DNA from: Thermocaproicibacter sp002410755
Lineage (GTDB): Bacteria; Bacillota; Clostridia; Oscillospirales; Acutalibacteraceae
NCBI GenBank assembly: GCA_036839715.1
Contig: DAITDU010000014.1
Coordinates: forward strand, 1 to 43,279
DNA length: 43,279 bases
Direction of reading: 5' to 3'
Below are positions 31,001-38,746 of this stretch, one piece after another. The notes beneath the pieces were generated by a model, which searched no databases, was not told the origin of the DNA, and saw nothing but the letters and a program-made list of their open reading frames with translations. Each line of letters begins with the position of its first letter. The stretch's first letter is position 1. The translations under genes were made by a program, and so were the position numbers.

Positions 31001-32998
31001 TTATTCAAGCGTTCTGGCTACTTCATAGGCATCCCAAATCGCATACATGATATTTGCGACCGAACGCGCATCACCAATTAAATGCACACGCGGAAGTTTA
31101 CGCTGAATCTCGCTGTAAAGTGTGTTCTCCGAAGAATAGCCAACCGCAAGGATTACCGTATCCGCATCAATGGTATCAGTCCCACCCTGGTTCTTCTCGA
31201 CCGTTAAGCGGCCTGCACTGTAGCCCGTGGCTTTTGCGCCGGTTATGCTCTTAATCCCCTTAAATGGAATCAGCGCCAGCAGCATGTCTTTGTTGGCACT
31301 GCAGAGAGGCGCATTGACGGACAGGAGCTTCGGCAAGGCCTCGACAATGGTGACTTCCCTGCCCTGCTCACGCAGATGCAGAGCTGTCTCGCAGCCGACA
31401 AGGCCGCCGCCGATAATGGCTACTTTCGGGCCGGCTTTCACTTTGCCGAGGAGCACATCGGCAGCCGGGAACACGGGGGAACTGCCAAGCCTGAAAAGCT
31501 TTGGATTGGAGCCGGTTGCAACAATCACTTCGTCTGCTTTTTCATCAATGACCTGCTGTGCGGTCATCTGCCGGTTAAAATAAACAGGCACCCTGAGCCT
31601 TTCAAGCTGATTTTCATAATAGCGGATCAGGGCATGGTCATCTTCCTTAAATGACGGCATACCGCCGGCAATCAGGTTGCCGCCCAGTTTTCCGGATTTC
31701 TCGAAAATGACAGGCTTATGCCCACGCAGGGCAAGGACGCGCGCCGCTTCGCAGCCTGCCACACCGCCGCCAATAACCGCCACCTTTTTCGGGCTGAGAG
31801 CCGGCGTAAGGCGCTCCACACGTTCCCTTGCGGCCTGAGGGTTGACGGCACAGTTAATTGCAGAATATGACGCTATACGGCCCATGCAGCCTTCCTGGCA
31901 GGACAGGCAGGGCCGAATATATTTTTCTTCACCAGCCGCAAGCTTATTGACATAATCCGGGTCAGCCAGCAGCGGCCGGCCAAGGGAAACAATGTCACAG
32001 GCCCCATCGCTTACCGCCTTTGACGACAAATCGGGGTTGTCCATTCTGCCGGCACAGAGAATGGGGACATGAACCACATCGCGCACCATTTTGCAGTACG
32101 GGATATACAGCCCCTTTTTCTGATACATTGGCGGATGGTTCCACCACCAGGCATCATAGCAGCCCACATCAACATCCAGGGCATCGTAGCCGTACTGTAC
32201 GAGCAGCTTAGCGGCTTCCAGCCCTTCTTCAACATCGCGGCCCTTCTCCTGGAACTTTTCGCCCGGCAGGCCGCCAACACGCCAGTCTTTAATAAAGCTC
32301 TTAACGCTGAACCGCATTGCTACAGGATAATCGCTGCCGCATTTACCCTTGATTTCCTCGAGGATTTCCTTTGCAAAGCGGAGCCTGTTTTCAAGGCTTC
32401 CGCCATACTCATCCGTCCGGTGATTAAAAAACGAAATTGCGAACTGATCAATCAAGTACCCCTCATGGACGGCGTGGACTTCTATCCCGTCGAATCCGGC
32501 ACGTTTTGCATGATAGGCGCCTTCCCCAAACTGCTTTTCAATTTCCCTTATCTCATCTTTTTTCAGCGGCCGGCAAGTCTTGTCCAGCCAGCGGTGGGGA
32601 ATTGCTGAAGGGGCTACAGGCGGGTGCTCACCGAGGTTGGTAGGGATGGTAACACGGCCGAAACCCCCTGAAAGCTGAAGAAAAACCTTCGCATCATACG
32701 CATGGATTCTTTCCGTCATTTCTCTTGCCGTGCGTGTAAAATGCACCGGATTGTATGTCGAGCAGGGCGTGTTGGGCATGTCATGCTTTTCGACTGTGTT
32801 GTCCACAAAGGTAACACCGGTAATAATCAGGCCGGTTCCGCCCTTTGCCCGTTCCACATAATAGTCAATGCCCCTCTGGTTAAACCCGCCCTCGGAATCC
32901 CCTAAGCCCAGCGGGCCCATTGGGGCCATTGCAAAACGGTTTTTGAGTTTGCACTTTCCGATTGACACCGTGTCAAAAAGATTTGCATACTTTTCCAT
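31001..32998 (-). CDS. Flavin oxidoreductase of the 2,4-dienoyl-CoA reductase/BaiCD/enoate reductase group
   Basis: This 665-residue protein joins three parts: an old-yellow-enzyme FMN barrel (1-360, with MAPMGPLGLGD and GFDGIEVHAVHEGYLIDQF), a 4Fe-4S segment (CLSCQEGC then INCAVNP), and FAD/NAD(P) domains (VAVIGGGVAGCEAARVLA and VAIIGGGLVGCETALHL). Such enzymes reduce activated C=C bonds, for example 2,4-dienoyl-CoA, 2-enoates or bile-acid intermediates; the substrate is open. The ATG at 32998 has GGAAG 8 bp upstream; a TTG at 33004 is possible. It is monocistronic, with its own promoter and long structured leader. Confidence 0.9.
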   Translation of the reverse strand: MEKYANLFDTVSIGKCKLKNRFAMAPMGPLGLGDSEGGFNQRGIDYYVERAKGGTGLIITGVTFVDNTVEKHDMPNTPCSTYNPVHFTRTAREMTERIHAYDAKVFLQLSGGFGRVTIPTNLGEHPPVAPSAIPHRWLDKTCRPLKKDEIREIEKQFGEGAYHAKRAGFDGIEVHAVHEGYLIDQFAISFFNHRTDEYGGSLENRLRFAKEILEEIKGKCGSDYPVAMRFSVKSFIKDWRVGGLPGEKFQEKGRDVEEGLEAAKLLVQYGYDALDVDVGCYDAWWWNHPPMYQKKGLYIPYCKMVRDVVHVPILCAGRMDNPDLSSKAVSDGACDIVSLGRPLLADPDYVNKLAAGEEKYIRPCLSCQEGCMGRIASYSAINCAVNPQAARERVERLTPALSPKKVAVIGGGVAGCEAARVLALRGHKPVIFEKSGKLGGNLIAGGMPSFKEDDHALIRYYENQLERLRVPVYFNRQMTAQQVIDEKADEVIVATGSNPKLFRLGSSPVFPAADVLLGKVKAGPKVAIIGGGLVGCETALHLREQGREVTIVEALPKLLSVNAPLCSANKDMLLALIPFKGIKSITGAKATGYSAGRLTVEKNQGGTDTIDADTVILAVGYSSENTLYSEIQRKLPRVHLIGDARSVANIMYAIWDAYEVARTLE

Positions 32999-33157
32999 CC
33001 ACAATTCTTCCTTTCAAAAGTGCAGCAGGAATACCTGTTGGCAAGGGGGCAGCACCTCAGAGGGGCACCGGGAAAAGTCGATTGTGAATTAAGGAAAAAC
33101 TCTTCGGCGCCGTCATTTTTTCAGCCGACTTTTCCTTTTTTCTTTCATCCATAATAA

Positions 33158-33186
33158 ACTGTATCACCGTAAAATAAAAATGTCAA
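33158..33186 (-). promoter_or_regulatory. Sigma-A promoter of the flavin oxidoreductase gene
   Basis: TTGACA (33181-33186) and TACAGT (33158-33163), spacer 17 bp, minus strand. The leader of about 150 bases has a 10 bp inverted repeat, GGAAAAGTCG (33071-33080) and CGACTTTTCC (33126-33135). Confidence 0.65.
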
Positions 33187-33204
33187 TAATGAAATAAAGG
33201 AGGA

Positions 33205-33302
33205 GGCAGCATCAGTCGGAAGGCCTCGGCGCAGGCGGTGCAAAAATCCCCTGCTCCAGTCCGGCTGGTGCTGCCTTCATTTTTCTATCGTAAACTTTTT
33301 TC
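33205..33302 (-). ncRNA. Candidate small RNA or leader with a 15 bp stem
   Basis: On the minus strand, GGCAGCACCAGCCGG pairs with CCGACTGATGCTGCC (about 33211-33280), including two G-U pairs, around an inner GCAGG/CCTGC hairpin. It follows its own promoter-like site (33309-33337). A U-rich TCCTCCTTTATTTC comes after. A 22-codon frame from the ATG in the left arm has no RBS. It may be a small RNA or an attenuator upstream of the flavin oxidoreductase. Confidence 0.35.
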
Positions 33303-33308
33303 ACAAAC

Positions 33309-33337
33309 AAAATAAGGGGCTAAGGGGATTTTGTCAA
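33309..33337 (-). promoter_or_regulatory. Promoter-like site upstream of the candidate small RNA
   Basis: TTGACA (33332-33337) and TATTTT (33309-33314) with a 17 bp spacer on the minus strand. Confidence 0.5.
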
Positions 33338-33442
33338 ACCCTGCCGGTCCCCCGATTATGCAAGACACAAAAAAAGCGCTGAGTATGAATTCCCTGTCCA
33401 TATCCAACGCCCAACACACCTGTAGAACTTAAAACTATCCCC

Positions 33443-33471
33443 TGTACAAAAACAGAAACAGGAGGTATAAT
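33443..33471 (+). promoter_or_regulatory. Sigma-A promoter of the DMT-family transporter gene
   Basis: TGTACA (33443-33448) and a perfect TATAAT (33466-33471) with a 17 bp spacer. The start site would be near 33478, about 300 bases before the start codon. Confidence 0.65.
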
Positions 33472-33486
33472 AAGAGCTGCAATGTG

Positions 33487-33766
33487 CCGATGAATCGGTT
33501 GCATATGGAGGTAGTGGCTCCATATGCAGAAGGCAGGCGCTCTTCACACCTGCTTCTGCATTGCATCTTTTATTTTATGCCTTACAGGTAAATTATACCT
33601 CTTTTTACAGGATAGTCAAGGAAAAAGCGGACTGTGCCAAAATAAACTTGCATCCGGTTTCAAAGCCAAGCCGGGCCTAAAGCCAAGGGATACCCAAGCG
33701 CCATGGATTCTTTGCACCGGCACAGAGAATTTCCTCCTGAAGCTCGGGCCGGCTATTATTTTTAAC
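33487..33766 (+). promoter_or_regulatory. Structured 5' leader of the DMT transporter, riboswitch/attenuator candidate
   Basis: Three parts are seen. First, TGCATATGGAG/CTCCATATGCA (33500-33528) shares five bases with the next hairpin, ATGCAGAAGGCAGG/CCTGCTTCTGCAT (33524-33561), which is followed by CTTTTATTTT like a terminator; the two cannot both form fully. Second, CTGTGCC (33633-33639) and GGCACAG (33719-33725) close about 80 bases with small hairpins. Third, AGCCGGGCC/GGGCCGGCT (33669-33677 and 33746-33754) precedes ATTATTTTT, and would break the second part. This is the layout of a ligand-sensing attenuator, but I recognise no known class. Confidence 0.45.
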
Positions 33767-33781
33767 GTGAGGAAGAAGAAT

Positions 33782-34672
33782 ATGTGGTTTTGGCTCTCGC
33801 TCATTGCAATCCTTTTCTGGAGCGGCTCTGATCTCTTCTCGAAAATCGGCTCAAAGCCCGACGACAAATACAGCCACTGGAAAATGGTCATAGCAGTCGG
33901 GCTGATTATGGGCATCCACGCCGGAATTGAGCTTCTCCAAGGCGTCCCATTCAAAATAGAGGACCTTATCCTCTATTTGCCGGTGTCCCTGCTCTATATC
34001 TCCGCCATGGTGCTGGGGTATGCGGGCCTCCGGTACGTAACCCTTTCCGTTTCGACACCTGTCTGCAATTCGTCCGGAGCGGTTGCCGCCCTGCTCTGCT
34101 TTTTCTTTCTGAACCAAAGGATGAGCTGGCTGCAACTGACCGCTGTTGCCTTAATTACAGCCGGGATTTTTGCGCTGTCTTTCTTTGAAAAGGAACAGGA
34201 CGACGCAAAGCGGCTCCAGGAAGGGGACGTGCCCGAAAAGAAATATACTAACAGCTTAATCGCCATACTTTTCCCCATCCTATATTGCCTCATTGATGGC
34301 CTCGGGACTTTTGGGGACGCCCTCGTGCTGAATCAATACATACAGGAAGGGACCGCAAACATTGCATATGAGCTGACCTTCCTGTTCCTGGCAGTCCTGT
34401 CTTACCTGTATCTTGTTGTTGTCAGGAAACAGAAGATCAGGCTTTCCAAAGAGAAGCCCAAAATTGTGGCAGGCCTTTGTGAGACCGCAGGGCAGTTCGC
34501 ATATATTTACGCGCTGGGCGACAATGCAATCGTTGCAGCCCCGCTGATTTCCTCTTACTGTATTTTTTCTGTTCTGTGGGCAAGGCTGATTTTAAAGGAA
34601 AAGCTTACAGTAAAACAGTACGCCGCTATTTTCATAGCAGTAATCGGCATTGTCATTCTCGGCGCAGGATAA
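33782..34672 (+). CDS. DMT superfamily transporter (EamA-like)
   Basis: This 296-residue membrane protein has about ten hydrophobic segments in two similar halves, the pattern of EamA-type drug/metabolite transporters. It opens MWFWLSLIAILFWSGSDLFSKIG and ends in AAIFIAVIGIVILGAG. A charged loop (KEQDDAKRLQEGDVPEKK) divides the halves. The substrate is unknown. The frame is open back to 33524, but the ATG at 33782 has GAGGAAGAAG just before it and begins at the first membrane segment. A 300-base structured leader precedes it, which suggests control by a metabolite. Confidence 0.88.
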   Translation: MWFWLSLIAILFWSGSDLFSKIGSKPDDKYSHWKMVIAVGLIMGIHAGIELLQGVPFKIEDLILYLPVSLLYISAMVLGYAGLRYVTLSVSTPVCNSSGAVAALLCFFFLNQRMSWLQLTAVALITAGIFALSFFEKEQDDAKRLQEGDVPEKKYTNSLIAILFPILYCLIDGLGTFGDALVLNQYIQEGTANIAYELTFLFLAVLSYLYLVVVRKQKIRLSKEKPKIVAGLCETAGQFAYIYALGDNAIVAAPLISSYCIFSVLWARLILKEKLTVKQYAAIFIAVIGIVILGAG

Positions 34673-34738
34673 CACCTTCCCGAAGGGGAGAAGCAGTTTG
34701 GGGCAAAGCCCATGCAGGCTCCCTGCTCCGTCTTTTTA

Positions 34739-34784
34739 AAATGGACTGGCCCGCTGCTTCTAACCGCAGCGGGCCAGTCCATTT
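34739..34784. terminator. Bidirectional intrinsic terminator
   Basis: AAATGGACTGGCCCGCTGC (34739-34757) pairs perfectly with its complement (34766-34784) over 19 bp around an 8-base loop. T-rich tracts follow on both strands. It lies between convergent genes. Confidence 0.9.
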
Positions 34785-34803
34785 GGCATTTTATTCTGGC
34801 ATT

Positions 34804-36846
34804 TTATTTTGCGTATTGCTTAAGCGTTTTATAAAGGTTTTCCGTTTTCCCGCTGTCATCAAAGTTAAAAACAGTAAAGCTACCGTCTTTCAGGATAATA
34901 TAGAGGAACGGCCCTTTCACATTCTGCGTATACAGATGGCCGCGCCCCAAGCCCTTAACGCTGAAGCTTCCGCGCATCTTCGCCCCTGATGCAAACCCGA
35001 CGATTTTCTGGTCGACCTGCGGCAGGGAGTCTTTCAGGTAGACGGAATGAATTTGGGAAAGCTCAAAGGATGAAGATTCCCCAATCCCTGCGGAAACAGA
35101 AACTTCCGAAGCGGTAATCTTTACATCCGTGTGAACAAACAACATCTCCCAGCCGATCATCCCAAAAATGGCGGCCACTACGACAACACTTATCACGATA
35201 CGGATGGTTTTCTGCCGGTCAGCAGTTTTTTCCACTTGCTTTTTTGCAAGGCCGGCGCTGCCGTATACCATGGAACCTTTCCAGGACAGAAGCCATGCAG
35301 CAACAGCCAGAAGGACAAGGTTGTAAATCAGGAGAAAAATGACGCCGCCCCACAGGTCCAGCTGAAGTTTGTAGACCAGAAATGCAGGCAGGCCGAGGGC
35401 AACAATCATAACAAACATTGCAATGGCAATATTAAAATTCTGCTTGACGGCAATCGTTTCATCGTCCCAGTCCAGTTTTGGGGAAACAAGGTCCAGGAAA
35501 AGGCCAAACATGTTAAAAGTTACAACTGCCACAGCGCTGAGAATGCAAACCGAGACAGCCGTAAAAGAATCCGGCCTCAGCAGGATGCACAGGGGGATCA
35601 CCATGATAAGCAGGCTGGCAAAACTCAGCCCGAGGCCGGGAAGCAGCTTTCCAAAAATCTGGTCTGCCGGACGTACCGGAACCATGCAGGCAAGGGTGGC
35701 ATCCCGCCCATCGCGCGAAATAGCCGTCGGGGAAACAACGTTTGTCGTGGAAATGAGCGCCAGGAACAAAACGCTCAGGGAGATAACCATTATATTGCCC
35801 CGCGGAATTGTCACGCCGCCATGAAGTGTAAATGCAAGAACCACAATTAAAATCACCGGCACAAGGAAAGCGCCCAACAGGCAGTTTAGGGAATAGGCAG
35901 GTGTCCGGCAAATCAGGCGCCAGTCCTTGCGGGCAACAGCAAAAGCCGGACGGCGCTTCTTCAGTTGAAAATGTCCGCCCCTGCTCTTTGCTTTCACATT
36001 GCTTTGGGACAGCCCTATAACACCTCTCAGATAGAGCTTGTTGCCAAGGAACAGAAAAACTGCAACTGCGGCTGCACTGAGAAGTAAAAAAGCTGCCAGC
36101 CAGAGCAGAGATACCGCTGTGCCGCCAAAGACTGCCTTAACCGCAAGGTAGTCTGACGGAAACAGCATAGCTGCTTTCTTCATCGCACTGCCACTGCTCG
36201 AAAGCGCCTGGGCAGCAGAGCCAGAGTGGTCGCTGAGCTTTTCCAGTGGTATGGTAATCCCAACGGCAACAAGGATTGCAATCAGGCCGGCAAAGAATTT
36301 AACCCGGTCTTTATTCCGGAAAAAATGGCTGAAAGCCATAATAAGGACGCTGACAATCGAGCATATTGCCGTTGGAATCAAGGGAAGCGCCACCATGACA
36401 AGGATGGCACTGATCCAGTAAAAAAAGCCTCCGCCCCGAATTCCAAAGACAAGAAAAGCAGGCAGTACAATCAAAGCCTCAAGCCAATACTGGAACAGTA
36501 AAACCACAGTAAATTTTGCGGCAAGGATGCGGTGGGAGGGAATCGGCATGGTCAGAAGCGACAAGGTGTCATCGGAAAAATAGTAAGTGCTGATAACATA
36601 CAGGATACCAAGCAAAATCATAGCGATACAGCAAGCCGCCATCTGCCCTGCGAGGACAGCACCTGTCAGATGGCTGGCAGCAATGGTGCCGTAAGCATTC
36701 CAGAGGGAAGCCGCTTCCATACAGAGGACAGGCAGGAAGGCAAGAATGACAACCAGCACAACTGTCTTTTCCCGTCTGTTCTCCGACCGGCCGGGCATAG
36801 CACCATTCCGGATTAAAACGCGTGCCAGTGTCAGGTATTTATTCAT
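34804..36846 (-). CDS. ABC transporter permease (ABC-2-like, large)
   Basis: This 680-residue protein has about twelve to fourteen hydrophobic segments and a C-terminal soluble domain (about 590-680) after the last anchor. LLTMPIPSHRILAAKF, in the cytosolic loop, and a central DATLACMVPVRPADQIFGKLL are like the LPV/LPI-SxxxI-KF elements of ABC-2 exporters in Firmicutes. The soluble tail (FELSQIHSVYLKDSLPQ) may face the cytosol. It overlaps the ATPase gene by 8 bp, with GGAGATG upstream of its ATG, so the two form one exporter. The substrate is unknown; bacteriocin, peptide or lipid export are options. Confidence 0.85.
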   Translation of the reverse strand: MNKYLTLARVLIRNGAMPGRSENRREKTVVLVVILAFLPVLCMEAASLWNAYGTIAASHLTGAVLAGQMAACCIAMILLGILYVISTYYFSDDTLSLLTMPIPSHRILAAKFTVVLLFQYWLEALIVLPAFLVFGIRGGGFFYWISAILVMVALPLIPTAICSIVSVLIMAFSHFFRNKDRVKFFAGLIAILVAVGITIPLEKLSDHSGSAAQALSSSGSAMKKAAMLFPSDYLAVKAVFGGTAVSLLWLAAFLLLSAAAVAVFLFLGNKLYLRGVIGLSQSNVKAKSRGGHFQLKKRRPAFAVARKDWRLICRTPAYSLNCLLGAFLVPVILIVVLAFTLHGGVTIPRGNIMVISLSVLFLALISTTNVVSPTAISRDGRDATLACMVPVRPADQIFGKLLPGLGLSFASLLIMVIPLCILLRPDSFTAVSVCILSAVAVVTFNMFGLFLDLVSPKLDWDDETIAVKQNFNIAIAMFVMIVALGLPAFLVYKLQLDLWGGVIFLLIYNLVLLAVAAWLLSWKGSMVYGSAGLAKKQVEKTADRQKTIRIVISVVVVAAIFGMIGWEMLFVHTDVKITASEVSVSAGIGESSSFELSQIHSVYLKDSLPQVDQKIVGFASGAKMRGSFSVKGLGRGHLYTQNVKGPFLYIILKDGSFTVFNFDDSGKTENLYKTLKQYAK

Positions 36847-37564
36847 GGTCGGTCATCTCCAGGAAAATCTTTTCAAGCGACTCATCGCCCTTATGCTGTT
36901 CTTTCAGCTCCTCCAGGCTGCCTGCAAACAGGATATGCCCGTGGTCAATAATAGCGACATGGTCGCACAGGTTTTCTACAACCTCCAGCACATGGGTGGA
37001 GAAAAAGACCGTCTTATGAGCATCCGCGTGCTGCCGCATCCGCTGCTTGAGGGTATAAGCAGACTTCGGGTCAAGACCGGTCAGCGGCTCATCCAGAATC
37101 CAGACCGCAGGGTCGTGGAGCAGCGCACCGATAATGACAATTTTCTGGCGCATCCCGTGGGAATAGCTTTGGATTGTATTGCCAAGCGCCGTGCTCATTT
37201 CAAATTCATCCGAAAATTTTTTTATGCGCTCTTCCCGCAGCTCCAAAGGAACATCATACATATCCGCCATAAAGTCCAGATATTCAATCCCCTTGAGGCG
37301 TAGGAACTGATCCGGGCTGTCCGGAACATAACCAAACTGCTTCTTTGCCTCAATGGGATTCTCTGCAATATCAATCCCGTTAATTTTAATCCGGCCGGAA
37401 TCCGGCTTCAGAATGCCGGTCATCATTTTGATGGAAGTCGTCTTACCTGCGCCATTCGGCCCAAGGAAACCGAAAATCTCCCCGTCATTTACTGTCAGCG
37501 AAAGGTGGTCAACCGCAATCTTCGACGGCCCGAAACTTTTGCTCACATCCGAAAATTCAATCAT
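36839..37564 (-). CDS. ABC transporter ATP-binding protein
   Basis: This 241-residue ATPase powers the permease that overlaps it. Walker A is GPNGAGKTT (near residue 35), the Q loop lies in FGYVPDSPDQFL, the signature is SYSHGMRQK (a degenerate LSGGQ, usual in this exporter type), Walker B is VWILDEPLTGLDP and the H loop is in FFSTHVLEVVE. The ATG has GGAGAAG upstream. Length is typical for ABC-2 export ATPases. A zinc-ribbon remnant lies in its leader, after an extended -10 promoter. Confidence 0.95.
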   Translation of the reverse strand: MIEFSDVSKSFGPSKIAVDHLSLTVNDGEIFGFLGPNGAGKTTSIKMMTGILKPDSGRIKINGIDIAENPIEAKKQFGYVPDSPDQFLRLKGIEYLDFMADMYDVPLELREERIKKFSDEFEMSTALGNTIQSYSHGMRQKIVIIGALLHDPAVWILDEPLTGLDPKSAYTLKQRMRQHADAHKTVFFSTHVLEVVENLCDHVAIIDHGHILFAGSLEELKEQHKGDESLEKIFLEMTDHE

Positions 37565-37569
37565 AATTG

Positions 37570-37747
37570 TCAGCTTCTCCTTTTCCCATATACTTTATTT
37601 TTCCCTGCCGGACCCATCACGCTCTGCTGTCCGCAAGAAGGGCATCTCAGCAGGAACTTTCCAAAGGAGCGAACCGTCAGCTGTGCTTTGGGGGTATAAA
37701 GGCCCTGCCGCACTTTGGACACCGGCAGGCCGTTATAAAAGTGCCTT
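37570..37747 (-). pseudogene. Frameshifted small zinc-ribbon gene
   Basis: On the minus strand, one frame reads TACRCPKCGRAFIPPK and stops; the next frame reads PKAQLTVRSFGKFLLRCPSC and goes on to a TGA at 37570-37572, just before the ABC ATPase. Joined at the C5 run in ATACCCCCAAAG, they give one small protein with two CxxC pairs. A single-base indel in a homopolymer, real or a sequencing error, would explain it. No clear start codon is found upstream. Confidence 0.4.
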
Positions 37748-37786
37748 TCTTCCTGCTATTCCGGCCGGTGCCAGCTTCACCGACAG

Positions 37787-37795
37787 ATTATATCA
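37787..37795 (-). promoter_or_regulatory. Extended -10 promoter of the ABC operon
   Basis: TGATATAAT on the minus strand is a perfect TGN-TATAAT; the -35 is weak. It gives a leader of about 215 bases. Confidence 0.5.
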
Positions 37796-37886
37796 TATTT
37801 AAAAACGAAAAGCCACCGTGGCAGCGTAAAATTTTATGGCCTCCAAATAAGGGAAAAGCTGCCCACAGCCTACAGCGGCAAAAGCT

Positions 37887-38546
37887 TTATGTCAGGGCTT
37901 CTGCTGCGAAAGAAGGAAAATCGTGGAAATCCGTAAGGTAATAGTCGCATTCTTCCCGCAGTGCAACCTGGCGGTCTTTACTGGATGCGTCATAGACTCC
38001 AACCGTTTGGAAACCGGCAGCTTTGGCTGTCCTGGCAGCATGGAGCGCATCCTCAAAGACCAGTGTCTCCCCCGTCGCCGTCCCCAGCACTGCCGCCGTT
38101 TTCAGATAAATATCGGGACGGTCTTTCCCGGCCCCGACTTCCGTAGCCGTCAGCACGGCGCGAAAATATGGCCGGGCATTCAAATGGTGCAGGGCAGCCT
38201 CCACATACGGTCGGTCTGTCACCGTTGCCACTGCCATCACAATCCCGGCAGACTTCAGGCCGTTTAGAAACTCCGGCACGCCTTTTTTAAAAGGCGCTTG
38301 ATACCGGTAGAATCCTTCTATGGTGCGGTTGACGCCCGCAATAATCTCCTCTTCCGTCAAAGGCAGGGCATACTCCCGCCTAAGGTAAACTGCACTTTGC
38401 TGAATCGTCATGGGAAACATGACTTTTGCAAGCCCCGGCTTCGCCCGGACACCAAGTCCTGCAAGATAAACTTCCCCGGCATGGTTCCACATCGGCATGG
38501 AATCCAGCAGCGTACCGTCCAAATCGAAAATTGCTCCGCGGATCAC
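37887..38546 (-). CDS. HAD-family hydrolase (phosphatase)
   Basis: This 219-residue enzyme starts GAIFDLDGTLLDSMPMWN, with the two aspartates of HAD motif I, then a helical cap (about 20-85), motif II in VATVTDRPYVEAAL, and FEDALHAARTAKAAGF with the acidic motif IV. It is like beta-phosphoglucomutase/GPH-type phosphatases. The start is taken as GTG (38544-38546): it forms GTGA with the preceding frame's stop and follows AGGGGG. An ATG at 38576 is possible but has a weak RBS. Its place after thiM and a thiE remnant makes a thiamine-phosphate phosphatase role possible. Confidence 0.82.
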   Translation of the reverse strand: MIRGAIFDLDGTLLDSMPMWNHAGEVYLAGLGVRAKPGLAKVMFPMTIQQSAVYLRREYALPLTEEEIIAGVNRTIEGFYRYQAPFKKGVPEFLNGLKSAGIVMAVATVTDRPYVEAALHHLNARPYFRAVLTATEVGAGKDRPDIYLKTAAVLGTATGETLVFEDALHAARTAKAAGFQTVGVYDASSKDRQVALREECDYYLTDFHDFPSFAAEALT

Positions 38547-38746
38547 AGGCCTGCTGCCCCCTCTCTCTTTTCGCATTTCTGATATCCGGCTGAACAAAAA
38601 TGGAACTGACTGCGGAAACCCGTTCCATCCCGTCCCTTTCCCCACAGAAAATCCGAACCGCCGCAGAGGGCTTTCTCAGCCTTTGTGCACCGTTTCCCGC
38701 TGCCCTTTACCTTATAGAGCTGCAGGTCTTTTTTATCGGACTTCAT
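38543..38746 (-). pseudogene. thiE: Decayed thiamine-phosphate synthase (thiE) remnant
   Basis: The 67-codon frame begins MKSDKKDLQLY and later has AEKALCGGSDFL, both very like the N-terminus of ThiE (LLYAVTDR..., then EKALxGGxxFLQLREK). The expected AVTDR and QLREK are lost, and the frame has no more ThiE beyond residue 35. A strong GAGGGGGC lies before the ATG, inside the end of thiM, so the gene was once translated in this place. ThiE normally joins the thiazole and pyrimidine parts. Short ThiM-coupled orphan protein is the alternative. Confidence 0.5.

Noticed and set aside
33524..33781. Longer N-terminus for the DMT transporter from the ATG at 33524
   Set aside because: That ATG lies in the stem of a terminator-like hairpin and has no proper RBS; the ATG at 33782 has GAGGAAG and starts at the first membrane segment.
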